A program made the position numbers and the translations under genes. The notes beneath the pieces were generated by a model that made no database searches, had not been told where the DNA came from, and saw only the letters and a list, made by a program, of their open reading frames with translations. Shown piece after piece: positions 26,234 through 36,339 of a stretch of DNA of 64,000 nt; position 1 is the first letter of the stretch; each line of letters starts with the position of its first letter. This stretch comes from JANJTB01 sp032027125 (GTDB lineage Bacteria > Bacteroidota > Ignavibacteria > Kapaibacteriales > UBA2268): assembly GCA_032027125.1 (NCBI GenBank), contig JAVSMQ010000001.1, positions 1,016,679-1,080,678 on the forward strand. The letters run 5' to 3'.

Positions 26234-29200
26234 TTATTTAACTAAAATTATTTTATCTGTCGCAATCTGTACTCCGTCAATTGATATTTGATAGAAGTAT
26301 AATCCTACTGATAAAGAATTTAAATCATAGTCAATCGAATTAGTCCCGGAACTAAGCAAATATTTATTTTCATGTATTAAGTTACCTAATATACCGAAAA
26401 TACGTAAACTTACTTCCACGTTGCTTGCATTTGAAAAAGTTACATTCAAAGAATTATTATTTTGAGTAACATATACAGGGTTTATTGATGATTTATTTAA
26501 TACTTTGTCAGCAGTATTCATATCATAATCGGCTGCAGCTTTAGGAAATAATGGTGGTACATTTGCAATATTTTCTAATGAAGAACACCTGTTAAAGCAG
26601 TCCAAAACCTGATTTGGAAGCACCAAAGTAACGTTTTCACATGAACTTTGAATTTCACCAGGACCCAAATCATATATATCAACAGTTTCATCTTGATTTC
26701 TACAGACTCTCAGTCTTCTTGAGCAACATTCATTATTACACGGTTTTGTAACAAAATAGATTTGTGGAAGTGTTACTCCATCACCATCAATAAAAACTGT
26801 CCAACTTGCCCAGCAAGTAGCTTGACTAACCCTGTAAATATCGGAACATGGATTAAGATATGTTATAGGATCAAATTCCATTTTATTTTCTTTTATTATT
26901 GCTCTTATTGATTCGATAAATAGTTGTTCATCAGTAAGCAAACAGCAAAAGTCCATGATTAATCCTGATTTTTTTTCTATACTCGTAACCTGAATATCTT
27001 GAAAACCACATGCTTTTCTGGTCCAATAGGTTACAATTACTTTGCATCCTGGGCAATCTTCTACATCAAAACTAAGTGGTTCTTGTGGAGTCCATTCTAT
27101 ACTATCACAGTCCTTTGTACAAGGTAGCGTTACTGATGCAATATTACAATAAACTGTTTTAGAAATGATGCATGGATTATTGTCATTCAGGCTTCTGTAA
27201 AGCTTTAATGTAATTGTATAAATTCTTCCTTCAGGAATACATATATTAAAATCAGTAATATTGAAACCCTGAAACTCAATTAGTTGTTCATTCCAGATTG
27301 ATTCACCATCAACATCATTACTTAGTCTGATATATGAGTAGCATTGATATTGTTCAGGAATATGAAGTCGGTGAGTAACTCTACATTGGTTTGGGGCACA
27401 ACCATCAGCGCCTTTCTCCGCAGTAATATCTAACCATTGCTTTGCAGTTGAAGGGCAAGCACAAGTCGGTATAGTTTCACAGAAATTTTTATTAAGTGAA
27501 TAAATAGCCATATCAGAATTAGTTCCAATACCAGTTCTTCCCCCAGCGTAAATTCTATTTGTCAAAGGATTGTGCCTAACTGCAAAACCAGCCGCATAAT
27601 AATCACCTAAATAAGCAAGTTCTATCAGGGTTTGTGGACCTGTCTCAAAAATATCAACAACACCCACCATGGTTTTACCTGAACTCGAAAAAGGTAAATT
27701 TAAATCGCCTGTATAACCCTGTAATTCTGAACCGGTTTCTCCAACAAAAATTATTTTATTACATACTTTATCGTAAGCAAGATCCCAGATAAAACTTCTC
27801 TTATTACCTCCAAAATAACTTGAATAAATCAAGTCATCATTACCATGTGATTTTGGTTCTATGACTGCTAAAAAAGCCTCGGTACTTAAATCAGTGCTAT
27901 ACTCAAAATCGAATGCATTTACAATAGGCAATTGATCCGAATTTATAAAACCACCGAAATAAATCTTATCATTATTATAGATAATTGAAACAGGTCCTTC
28001 AAGAACCCAATTTATTTCTGATGATTCTGCATAAAATGTATTATAATCAATTACAAGTTTATCAGATTGTTCATTAAAATGTAACTTTGCAACAAATCCC
28101 GTTTTGTTTCCCTGATTATTAATTACATCATAAGCATTTGGTGTTGGGGCAAAACTTGTAGCACTACTTTCTGTAAATCCAGTGATATAAATATTTTCCT
28201 CATCATCAATATCCATATCATTTAAAAGAGTATGTTCATCACCACCAAATAAGGTCGAAAATTTACGTATATAATTCACAACACCGTCCGGAACAAATGC
28301 TATGATGAAACCTTGTTCGTGATCATTAACATGAGTTTGTTCTGTAATTTGTTTGTATTCATCAAAAGGGTTCGATATATCATAATAAAGGGAACCAGAT
28401 AAGTAAACATTACCGGTTGTTCCAACTTTTATTCTAAATAATCCATGTGCATTATTGTCCAAATAAGTTGAGTAATAAATATTTTCACCATTAATATCAA
28501 GTTTCGTGAAAAAACTACTATAAAGCCCCTCTAAAGTACTATGATATTCATTTAGCAGGGGATAATTATTACTACTTGTATAACCGGTAAAATAAACATA
28601 ATTGTTATCTACATCAATACCATATGGATATTCATGATTACTACCTCCAAAGAATGTTACCCAGTTAATAGTATATAGATTTTCGTCAGTTTTGCCGATA
28701 ATTATATCATATAATCCATTGTTTGAACCTAAAGCACCAGGAAATGTTTGAGCAATAGTCTCTCCTATAAATAAAATATTTCCATAATCATCAATAGTTA
28801 AATCTTTAATTACTTCAAAATCATTACCTTGATTTGTAATCACTTTTGAATTTAATAAACTCAAAGGGTCAATAATTAACTCCTTTGATTTATCATAATT
28901 ACCTATTAGTAATTTAAGTATGTTCCCTTGTAGATGAAAATTGGCATTAATATTATCTTTAACGTTCGGATTGCCATCATTTTTTTGATATGCCTGCAAA
29001 CCTTTTTGAATCACAGGTTTTAAAGAAGTATTCATTACAAGTTCACCATTTAATAAATGACTTCCTTCACTTCCTTTAATCTCCATTTCAATTTGATTTG
29101 GGTTGGCATTTGGCTTTACGATAAAATCGTATCTTAGTTCACCCATTTCAAAATAATATTTCATATCAATACCTTCATAGATATTGTCAACCCTGACTTC

Positions 29201-29731
29201 CTCAAATTGCCGAACACCTGTTGCATGCTTTGACTTGTCCCTGCCAATCAGGTAATTGAATAAGGTTTTCCCCTGAGAAAATTTTTGAACTGAAACATTA
29301 TCTGGATTGACAAATTCAAGAGCAACTGCATGAGCATTGATTTTGCGGTTTTCATTGAATTTATGATTTGGAATGTCATTAGTGGTGAGCTCTTCCACTT
29401 CAAATTGCTCGAAAACCATAGCCTTCTTTGTAATCCAAATCCTCAATGACTTGCTGTTAGCCATAAAAAGAACTTCGGGTGACCACTGTCCTTTATTTTC
29501 AATAAAAGAGTAGTTCCCTTTATTTTTAGTTAAGTCAGGTAGATTTTTGTAAACATCAGCCTTTGATAATTTATCAGGCTTATTACCAAAATCCACTTGT
29601 GAAAACGCTATGACAGGAAGCATGTAAATAATTAGCAAGAATGAAATTGCAAATAAATATTTACCTCTGCTGCGTTGCTGTTCTGCTGCTCTGTGGCGAT
29701 ACTGTTGAAATAACTCTGTGATACAAATCAT
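26234..29731 (-). CDS. Giant T9SS protein with DUF7948 and SBBP-like propeller
   Basis: 1165 residues. An Arg-rich start leads to a signal-like helix (about 25-45, ending IAFSQ). Next is a DUF7948-type domain with the hallmark FIENKGQW (about 76-83). SBBP-like propeller repeats (about 300-760) have phrases such as ITGFTESSATSFAPTPNAYD. A Cys-rich region (about 765-1085) follows, and a T9SS sorting domain ends the protein (about 1090-1165, GLYFYQISIDGVQIATDKII). Predicted to be exported to the cell surface; function unknown. The Cys-rich insert is unusual beside the Cys-poor propeller. The true start could lie downstream of the Arg-rich stretch. Confidence 0.82.
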   Translation of the reverse strand: MICITELFQQYRHRAAEQQRSRGKYLFAISFLLIIYMLPVIAFSQVDFGNKPDKLSKADVYKNLPDLTKNKGNYSFIENKGQWSPEVLFMANSKSLRIWITKKAMVFEQFEVEELTTNDIPNHKFNENRKINAHAVALEFVNPDNVSVQKFSQGKTLFNYLIGRDKSKHATGVRQFEEVRVDNIYEGIDMKYYFEMGELRYDFIVKPNANPNQIEMEIKGSEGSHLLNGELVMNTSLKPVIQKGLQAYQKNDGNPNVKDNINANFHLQGNILKLLIGNYDKSKELIIDPLSLLNSKVITNQGNDFEVIKDLTIDDYGNILFIGETIAQTFPGALGSNNGLYDIIIGKTDENLYTINWVTFFGGSNHEYPYGIDVDNNYVYFTGYTSSNNYPLLNEYHSTLEGLYSSFFTKLDINGENIYYSTYLDNNAHGLFRIKVGTTGNVYLSGSLYYDISNPFDEYKQITEQTHVNDHEQGFIIAFVPDGVVNYIRKFSTLFGGDEHTLLNDMDIDDEENIYITGFTESSATSFAPTPNAYDVINNQGNKTGFVAKLHFNEQSDKLVIDYNTFYAESSEINWVLEGPVSIIYNNDKIYFGGFINSDQLPIVNAFDFEYSTDLSTEAFLAVIEPKSHGNDDLIYSSYFGGNKRSFIWDLAYDKVCNKIIFVGETGSELQGYTGDLNLPFSSSGKTMVGVVDIFETGPQTLIELAYLGDYYAAGFAVRHNPLTNRIYAGGRTGIGTNSDMAIYSLNKNFCETIPTCACPSTAKQWLDITAEKGADGCAPNQCRVTHRLHIPEQYQCYSYIRLSNDVDGESIWNEQLIEFQGFNITDFNICIPEGRIYTITLKLYRSLNDNNPCIISKTVYCNIASVTLPCTKDCDSIEWTPQEPLSFDVEDCPGCKVIVTYWTRKACGFQDIQVTSIEKKSGLIMDFCCLLTDEQLFIESIRAIIKENKMEFDPITYLNPCSDIYRVSQATCWASWTVFIDGDGVTLPQIYFVTKPCNNECCSRRLRVCRNQDETVDIYDLGPGEIQSSCENVTLVLPNQVLDCFNRCSSLENIANVPPLFPKAAADYDMNTADKVLNKSSINPVYVTQNNNSLNVTFSNASNVEVSLRIFGILGNLIHENKYLLSSGTNSIDYDLNSLSVGLYFYQISIDGVQIATDKIILVK

Positions 29732-30220
29732 TTTTAAACCTTTTAATAGTTTATGAAATATTTCTTTATCTATACATCATACCTGTGTTTCAGGGTTTTG
29801 TATATTCACAATTATTAAAAACACATAAATTCCAAATGCAAGTTAAGTAAACATTTTATTATAAGCAAGAAATATTTTATTCATGAATGAATAAAACAAA
29901 ATATTGCGTGAATGTTATTCAAATTGAATTGCAGAGTCCAATGATTTAATAAATTAGCAGCTCTGGACTCTTCGCAAGCTCAGAGAGACATGTCATTGGG
30001 TTTTATTTTTATAATTAATAGAACGTTCAGACCTGCCTTACCAGGATATGGTTAATATATCTTTGTAATCATCTTAGTAAAAGATTCTGCAGGAAGATTA
30101 ATCGGGCATTGATACAACTAATTTCAGCCTATATTGTAAATTATTGATATTATAGTTAAATTCTTTGGAATTACTTTGTTATTTTTGTAATTGAGATTTG
30201 AAAAAAGCGGAGAAAACAAA
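29732..30220. other. Gene-free spacer ahead of folD
   Basis: AT-rich. One weak inverted repeat is seen, AGAGTCCA (29933-29940) with TGGACTCT (29964-29971). TATTTTTG at 30180-30187 is a candidate -7 promoter element for folD, although no TTTG lies at the expected 19-20 bases upstream. Confidence 0.45.
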
Positions 30221-31102
30221 ATGTCACTTATAATTGACGGAAAAACCATTGGCGAAAATATCAGGCTTGAATTAAAACAAAAAGCCGTAAAACTATTTGA
30301 AGATAGAGGCATCCAGCCGGGTCTTGCATTACTGCTGGTCGGCAGCAATGCAGCATCTGAAATTTATGTAAATATGAAATTCAAAGCCTGCACAGAAATC
30401 GGGTTTTATTCAATAATCGAAAGACTGCCCGAAACAGCAACTGAAGAAGAAGTACTCGAAATAATTGACGGTTGGAATAATGATGATAAGGTTCACGGCA
30501 TTTTGGTGCAGTTACCGCTTCCTAAGCAAATCAATGAATTTAAGATATTGAATGCCGTATCGCATAAAAAAGATGTTGACGGATTTCATCCTATCAATGC
30601 CGGTAAGCTGATGACAGGAATACCCGGATTTGTACCATGTACACCAGCCGGAATAATGGAACTTTTTACAAGATACAATATCAGCCTCAGGGGCAAACAT
30701 GCAGTTGTAATAGGCAGAAGTAATATTGTCGGCAAGCCAATAGCAAATCTTATGCTTCAGAAAGCTCCCAATGCCAATGCAATTGTAACTGTCTGTCATT
30801 CTGCGGCTTCAGATATATCTTATTACACAAAACAAGCTGACATTATTGTTGCAGCTATCGGTGTACCTGATTTCATCAAGGGAGATATGGTTAAAGACGG
30901 TGTTGTTGTGATAGATGTGGGAATCAACAGGGTTGACGATTCATCTTCACCCAAAGGTTACAAAATCACAGGTGATGTGGAGTTTGATTCCGTAGCACCA
31001 AAAGCATCAGCTATAACGCCCGTACCCAAAGGAGTCGGACCGATGACTATTGCTATGCTTATGTCGAATACTTATGATTCAGCAAGCGGGAAATATGAAT
31101 AG
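30221..31102 (+). CDS. folD: Methylenetetrahydrofolate dehydrogenase/cyclohydrolase
   Basis: 293 residues from ATG 30221 (MSLIIDGK); the frame is open ten codons earlier but FolD proteins begin here. It interconverts 5,10-methylene- and 10-formyl-THF in one-carbon metabolism. Catalytic Lys in YVNMKFKAC, substrate motif VQLPLPKQ, NADP-binding VIGRSNIVGKP, and the closing TPVPKGVGPMTIAMLM are all intact. It overlaps the following pseudouridine synthase gene by 8 bases. Confidence 0.97.
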   Translation: MSLIIDGKTIGENIRLELKQKAVKLFEDRGIQPGLALLLVGSNAASEIYVNMKFKACTEIGFYSIIERLPETATEEEVLEIIDGWNNDDKVHGILVQLPLPKQINEFKILNAVSHKKDVDGFHPINAGKLMTGIPGFVPCTPAGIMELFTRYNISLRGKHAVVIGRSNIVGKPIANLMLQKAPNANAIVTVCHSAASDISYYTKQADIIVAAIGVPDFIKGDMVKDGVVVIDVGINRVDDSSSPKGYKITGDVEFDSVAPKASAITPVPKGVGPMTIAMLMSNTYDSASGKYE

Positions 31103-31826
31103 TAAATTTGAAAAGTACGGTATTGTTAAGGTTTTTGAAGATGACAGGATTATTGCCCTGAATAAGCCTGCCGGCGTTTTGACACTTCCTGACAGATATG
31201 ACAGAAACGCACCGAGTCTAATCAGAATTTTGGAATCAATTTATCCTGAAGTATTTGTTGTTCATAGAATTGATAAGGATACAAGCGGACTTATAATTTT
31301 TGCAAAGGATGCCGAAGCCCATAAAATGCTGAACACCCAGTTTATGGACCACAGCATTACGAAAGTTTATCATGCCGTTGTCCGTGGTGTGTTCAACAAA
31401 GAAGAGATTGAAGTAGATATTCCAATTATGGCTAATCCTGCCGGTAAGGGTGGGATGGTACCTTCTGCACGCGGCAAATATGCACTGACAATAATGCGAC
31501 CGCTCGAAAAGTTCCGGCTTGCATCAATCATCGAATGTAAATTAGTTACCGGCAGGCAGCATCAGATAAGAGTTCACGCTGCTACAATAGGATACCCGCT
31601 GCTGATTGATGAAATATATTCGGGTGTAAGTGAATTTTTCCTTTCATCAATAAAGAAAAGATTTAATCTGCGGAAAAATGAAGTCGAACTGCCGATAATG
31701 AAAAGACAAACTCTTCACTCCTTCTATATGAAGTTTGAGCATCCCGACGGCAATGAAATTAAACTTGAAGCTGAATATTCAAAAGACCTGTCAGTTCTTA
31801 CAAAACTGCTGCGGAAATATGCTTAA
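31095..31826 (+). CDS. RluA-family pseudouridine synthase
   Basis: 243 residues from ATG 31095, which overlaps the folD stop; the frame opens earlier inside folD. The catalytic motif HRIDKDTSGLIIFAKD (Asp in the D-K-D-T core) and the GRQHQIRVH motif identify the RluA family, which isomerises uridines in rRNA or tRNA. No S4 domain is present, so it is closer to the RluA/RluE-like short forms. Its target site cannot be read from sequence. Confidence 0.92.
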   Translation: MNSKFEKYGIVKVFEDDRIIALNKPAGVLTLPDRYDRNAPSLIRILESIYPEVFVVHRIDKDTSGLIIFAKDAEAHKMLNTQFMDHSITKVYHAVVRGVFNKEEIEVDIPIMANPAGKGGMVPSARGKYALTIMRPLEKFRLASIIECKLVTGRQHQIRVHAATIGYPLLIDEIYSGVSEFFLSSIKKRFNLRKNEVELPIMKRQTLHSFYMKFEHPDGNEIKLEAEYSKDLSVLTKLLRKYA

Positions 31827-31842
31827 AATCTAAAAGAAAAAG

Positions 31843-32865
31843 CTATTTTTTGTAAATCATCGGTTCGCATCCGCATTGGATACTTACAATTTTTTTACCT
31901 TCTTCAGCCGATTCCATGGATGAATAGTGCCCGATAACTACTGCGAACATAATTACTCCGGTTACTTCTTTTTCGACAATCTGTGTGCGAAGTCTTCGTA
32001 CCAAAAATTTGTTTTTCTCGGCTTCTGCTGTATTTTTATCTTTATAAATACCGACCTGCAAACCGTAAAAAGCGGGACCAACTTTCTCAACAGCTTCAAT
32101 CGGTTTGGCTTTTTCAATAATTTTAGGCGATTCGGATGCAGTTGTTGACTTTAGAGTTATTTCATCATTTTCAACAGGTTTGTTCTTTTCAATTCTTTTA
32201 TCCGGAAAAAGTTTTTCAATATCATCTTTATTTTTTTGAGGTTTAGTAGTCGCTTCCAAAGGTTTCTTTTGTTTATTATCATGCAGTTCAACAGAAGCAG
32301 CAATTTTATCGGGATTAATTGCAGGATTGGAATTGGTACTTGGATTGGTATTAGGCTTACTGCTTGCTGCGACATCAGGATTGACTTTATTCTCCTGTTT
32401 AGTTAATGACAGAGCAGTCAAAGATGTAGAATTTTTGATTTTTTTACTGACAAGATTTACGCATGTCCTTACTACATCCGAAGCCGGTGTAATAAAAGCT
32501 GAAGCAGGATACCGGCTTCTGAAATTTGCGAGTTCTGCCTGTGCTTTTGCTGTATCGCCGAGTACTGCATAGAACTGTACAATTCGCCAGTAAGCATGGT
32601 CAGCCCACTCACTTTCAGGATAGTTTTTGATTATGCTCTGATAAACTTCGAGTGCTAAAAAAGCATCATCGAGAATAGTTCCATGAAGAAGCTTTACTCC
32701 GGCGTCATTGGGATATTTTGCCAGAAGATCCGGAATTATGGCTCTGACTTCATCAATTTTTCCATAAGCTGCCAGACGCAGATTTTTGTTTACTTCATCT
32801 TTTTGTGCGAACAAACCTGATGCACTCAAAATTGATATTATAATAATTAAAGCTATATTTTTCAC
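31843..32865 (-). CDS. TPR plus SPOR-domain periplasmic protein
   Basis: 340 residues. Signal peptide MKNIALIIIISILSASGLFA; TPR-like helices (about 25-125, including YPESEWADHAYWRI); a Ser/Asn/Lys-rich linker with a PNTNPSTNSNPAINPDK stretch; and a C-terminal SPOR domain (about 265-340, FYGLQVGIYKDKNTAEAEKN). It probably binds septal peptidoglycan in the periplasm. It is the second SPOR protein in the window; this one is exported rather than membrane-anchored. Confidence 0.87.
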   Translation of the reverse strand: MKNIALIIIISILSASGLFAQKDEVNKNLRLAAYGKIDEVRAIIPDLLAKYPNDAGVKLLHGTILDDAFLALEVYQSIIKNYPESEWADHAYWRIVQFYAVLGDTAKAQAELANFRSRYPASAFITPASDVVRTCVNLVSKKIKNSTSLTALSLTKQENKVNPDVAASSKPNTNPSTNSNPAINPDKIAASVELHDNKQKKPLEATTKPQKNKDDIEKLFPDKRIEKNKPVENDEITLKSTTASESPKIIEKAKPIEAVEKVGPAFYGLQVGIYKDKNTAEAEKNKFLVRRLRTQIVEKEVTGVIMFAVVIGHYSSMESAEEGKKIVSIQCGCEPMIYKK

Positions 32866-32933
32866 GATTTTACCTATTGTTACTTTATGCTGAATACAAA
32901 AAAAAGGATAAAAATTTACTTAAACAAATTAAA

Positions 32934-33980
32934 TCAGGCTGTACTCATTTCGGTTTGATTATTATCGCCTGAATTATCTTTCATATCAGCGGGAATTTTT
33001 GTAATTCTTTCTCTAAGTACGAAAGCACCGCCGACTGTCAACTGTATAAACACAGAAGTTGCCCAGTTGATTGTTGCATAGGCAAAAGCCATTTCTTCAG
33101 GTATTTTGTACAGACCAATCATAGCATACATAATCAACATCTGCATCACACCTATTCCGCTTGGTGTTGGAGCTATAGTAACACCTATTCCGCTTACTAT
33201 TACAAGGAATAAAGCATCGCTGAGAGATACGTCTATTGTCTGGCTGAATGGGAAGCAGAAAAACATCAAATACATCGGCAGGGCATAACATAACCAAATC
33301 AGTAATGACTCGCTGATAAGTCTGAAATACATACTCGGCTGTCTGATAACAGTAAATCCTAACCTGAATTTTACGAAAATATCAAGAATTCGTTCGTAAA
33401 TTTTACTTGAAAAAGGTTTAACCAGATAATTTAAAATAAATTTTATAAAAGGCGGATAAAAACTGAAAATCATCACAACCAATACAAGAAGTGAAACGAA
33501 TAAAATCTTTTGAGGGTCAACTCCGGGAAGCATATTTGCAACTTTTTCACGTGAAATAATAAAAGCAATTACAAATAAAAAACCAAGAGTAATCACGTCA
33601 ATTACTCTTTCGACGACTATTGTTGCAAACACACTTGATTTAGATACATTTTCACGTTTGGCATATACATAAGGACGAATAAATTCACCCAAACGGGGAT
33701 ATATCGAATTAAAAAAGTATCCGACCATGACGGCAGAAAACAGATTGACAGTTGAGCCGGGATTCATAATCGGTTTCAAAATAGTTCGCCATCTCAAAGC
33801 TCGGATATAATGAGAAGCAATTATAACCGGCATTGATAGAATAACCCAGAAATAATCTGCGGTACGCAGCGAAACCCAAAGTTCATCAATATTGATGTCT
33901 TTAAGAGCAAAATAAAAGGAAACTACAATAAGAATTGTAGTCAAAAGCCATTTCAGTGCTGTTTTGATTCCTTTTTTCAT
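32934..33980 (-). CDS. Flippase-like membrane protein (LPG-synthase TM family)
   Basis: 348 residues with about eight transmembrane helices. The family features SHYIRALRWR near 57-66, YFFNSIYPRLGEFIRPY (about 92-108), and the late VTIAPTPSGIGVMQ are seen. This is the PF03706-type integral membrane domain found in lysylphosphatidylglycerol synthases and AglD-like proteins; here it stands alone. A role in lipid or lipid-linked sugar transfer or flipping is family knowledge, not shown. It lies 68 bases upstream of the SPOR gene on the same strand. Confidence 0.85.
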   Translation of the reverse strand: MKKGIKTALKWLLTTILIVVSFYFALKDINIDELWVSLRTADYFWVILSMPVIIASHYIRALRWRTILKPIMNPGSTVNLFSAVMVGYFFNSIYPRLGEFIRPYVYAKRENVSKSSVFATIVVERVIDVITLGFLFVIAFIISREKVANMLPGVDPQKILFVSLLVLVVMIFSFYPPFIKFILNYLVKPFSSKIYERILDIFVKFRLGFTVIRQPSMYFRLISESLLIWLCYALPMYLMFFCFPFSQTIDVSLSDALFLVIVSGIGVTIAPTPSGIGVMQMLIMYAMIGLYKIPEEMAFAYATINWATSVFIQLTVGGAFVLRERITKIPADMKDNSGDNNQTEMSTA

Positions 33981-34055
33981 TAAGTAATATTATCTTTCAT
34001 AAATGGATTATAACGAATTTGCCTGACAAATCATGCAATCTAAAAAAATTAATAA

Positions 34056-34094
34056 AAGTCCTGAACGAATATTTATACAATCCGTTCAGGGCTT
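34056..34094 (-). terminator. Terminator of the STAS gene
   Basis: 8-bp core stem CCTGAACG (34060-34067) with CGTTCAGG (34083-34090), lengthened by AAGT/GCTT. On the - strand it runs into TTTTATT. Confidence 0.75.
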
Positions 34095-34116
34095 CAATAA
34101 AAGTTTTGATTCATTT

Positions 34117-34491
34117 CTAATTATCACTATACGGGATACCAAGCAGGTTTAGTGCTTCATCAAAATTGCTGGTGATAGTTAGTAATTTATCTACTCTAAC
34201 CAATTTAAGGCTGTCATGAAGATAAGTTTTAGGTCTCCAGAGAACTAATTTTCCTCCGGCATTCATCACAGTATTATACATAGTCATTAATGCACCGATA
34301 GCATTTGAAGCCATGTAATCAACATTACGCAAATCAAGCAAAATTTTGTTTTTTCCATCATCGCATAATTCCTGAACAGTTTGCTTCAACAAGTCGGCAA
34401 TTTCCGGTTCGCCGCCGGGTACAAGTCTTCCGCTCAGTTCTACTATTGTATAACCGTCGTCAGTATATTTTATTTGCAGCTGCTCACTCAT
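34117..34491 (-). CDS. STAS-domain anti-sigma factor antagonist
   Basis: 124 residues, one STAS domain. The phosphorylatable Ser lies in NVDYMASNAIGAL, equivalent to the SpoIIAA/RsbV site. Such proteins free a sigma factor or another client by binding a switch kinase when dephosphorylated. The likely phosphatase is the SpoIIE-type protein two genes upstream in the same run (36340-37593), with aspS between. No RsbW-like kinase gene is seen in the window. Confidence 0.9.
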   Translation of the reverse strand: MSEQLQIKYTDDGYTIVELSGRLVPGGEPEIADLLKQTVQELCDDGKNKILLDLRNVDYMASNAIGALMTMYNTVMNAGGKLVLWRPKTYLHDSLKLVRVDKLLTITSNFDEALNLLGIPYSDN

Positions 34492-34542
34492 ATAAACTCC
34501 TAAAATAATTAAAAAATTTATGTCAATATTTATTTATGCAAT

Positions 34543-36330
34543 TTAATCATTTTTTTTGAGTAAATCAATACCAAGTTCGTGTAATTGTGAAATTTCTACA
34601 TCAGATGGCGAACCATCCATCAGAGAAAGACCGCTGGTTGTTTTCGGAAATGCAATGACATCCCTGATATTATCGGTTCCGGACAGTATCATAACTAATC
34701 TGTCTAATCCAAGAGCTATGCCTCCGTGCGGCGGGGCGCCGAATTTTAGTGCTTTAATCAAAAATCCGAATTTATCTTCAATTTCCGATTCACTCATTCC
34801 GAGTTTGTCGAACATTATCTGCTGAATTTTATTGTCATGAATTCTTATACTTCCGCCACCGATTTCAGCACCGTTACAAACAATATCATAAGCCTTAGCC
34901 CTGACTTTACCCGGTTCGGTATCTAATAAATGAAAGTCTGCTTCCATAGGCGATGTGAAAGGATGATGCATTGCATAATATCTGCCTGTCTCATCATCGT
35001 ATTCAAATAGCGGGAAATCAATTACCCACAAAAACTCGTATTTATTTTTCACTGTTTCCATTATACCGGTTCTGCGTGCTGCTTCGAGTCTCAACGCACC
35101 TAGAATTGTCAGAGTACGCTCGGTTTTATCAGATGATATCAGGACTAAATCTCCCTCAGCGACGTAATTATTTCGTTTGATATAATTTATTTCCTGCTCA
35201 GTCAGAAATTTCGCGATAGGCGAGTTAATTTCTCCATCAACAAATTTCATCCATGCCAGTCCTTTAGCACCGTATTTTTTGGCATACAAAGTAAAATCAT
35301 CAAGCTGTTTGCGGGATAATGATGCACCGCCTTTAATATTTATAGAAGCTATCAGACCGTTTGAAGCTATTACATCCTGAAATACTTTGAACTCAGAATG
35401 TTCGAGTCCTTCATTTAAATGGTAAATTTCCATTCCGAATCTCAAATCAGGTTTATCAGAACCATATTTGGACATAGCTTCAGCATAACTTATTCGTCTG
35501 ATTGGATTTGGAATATCTATTCCCAGAATATCCTGCCAAACCTTTACAAAAAAGCCTTCAGTAACATCAATTATATCTTCCATATCAATAAACGACATTT
35601 CGACATCTACCTGCGTAAATTCGGGCTGGCGGTCGGACCTTAAATCTTCATCTCTAAAACATTTGACAATCTGCATATACCGGTCAAAACCCGATATCAT
35701 CAGTATTTGCTTAAAAATCTGCGGAGACTGAGGCAATGCATAGAATCTGCCTTTATTAATTCTGCTCGGCACTAAAAAGTCACGGGCACCTTCGGGAGTT
35801 GATTTCATCAGCACCGGAGTTTCTACTTCAAGAAATCCGTTTGAATTATAATATTCGTGAATAATTTGATATAATTGATTGCGAATGATAAACTTTTTCT
35901 GCAATTCCGGTCTGCGAAGGTCAAGATACCTGTATTTAAGTTTAATTTCTTCACTGGTTTCAATTCCGTCTTCAACCGGAAACGGCGGTAATTCACTGCG
36001 ATTGATTATACCGAAATCTGTTGCCAGTACTTCAATCAATCCGGTTGCCATATTTTGGTTAGGATTTGACCTTAACCTGACTATTCCCTGTATCCAAACA
36101 ACGTATTCAGATTTTATTTCTTTTGCCTTTTCAGCAAGTGCAGGATTGTTTTCAGGCTCGAATATAACCTGAGTAATACCGTATCTGTCGCGTATATCTA
36201 CAAAAATCAGTCCACCCAAATCACGTACAGTACTTGCCCAACCGTTAAGTATAACATCCGAGCCTACATACTCGGGTAAAAGCTGACCGCAATTCACGTT
36301 TCTTTTCTTAAATGACATTTGATTCTCCAA
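34543..36330 (-). CDS. aspS: Aspartyl-tRNA synthetase
   Basis: 595 residues (591 if ATG 36318 is used), typical of the bacterial enzyme with its GAD insertion. It carries an N-terminal OB anticodon domain (LNGWASTVRDLGGLIFVDIRD), class II motif 1 around FLEVETPVLMKSTPEGARDF, motif 2 FRDEDLRSDRQPEFTQVD, and motif 3 GGIALGLDRLVMIL. It charges tRNA-Asp. Its start is 9 bases after the phosphatase stop, so it is co-transcribed with signalling genes. Confidence 0.97.
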   Translation of the reverse strand: MENQMSFKKRNVNCGQLLPEYVGSDVILNGWASTVRDLGGLIFVDIRDRYGITQVIFEPENNPALAEKAKEIKSEYVVWIQGIVRLRSNPNQNMATGLIEVLATDFGIINRSELPPFPVEDGIETSEEIKLKYRYLDLRRPELQKKFIIRNQLYQIIHEYYNSNGFLEVETPVLMKSTPEGARDFLVPSRINKGRFYALPQSPQIFKQILMISGFDRYMQIVKCFRDEDLRSDRQPEFTQVDVEMSFIDMEDIIDVTEGFFVKVWQDILGIDIPNPIRRISYAEAMSKYGSDKPDLRFGMEIYHLNEGLEHSEFKVFQDVIASNGLIASINIKGGASLSRKQLDDFTLYAKKYGAKGLAWMKFVDGEINSPIAKFLTEQEINYIKRNNYVAEGDLVLISSDKTERTLTILGALRLEAARRTGIMETVKNKYEFLWVIDFPLFEYDDETGRYYAMHHPFTSPMEADFHLLDTEPGKVRAKAYDIVCNGAEIGGGSIRIHDNKIQQIMFDKLGMSESEIEDKFGFLIKALKFGAPPHGGIALGLDRLVMILSGTDNIRDVIAFPKTTSGLSLMDGSPSDVEISQLHELGIDLLKKND

Positions 36331-36339
36331 TTTCCAATT

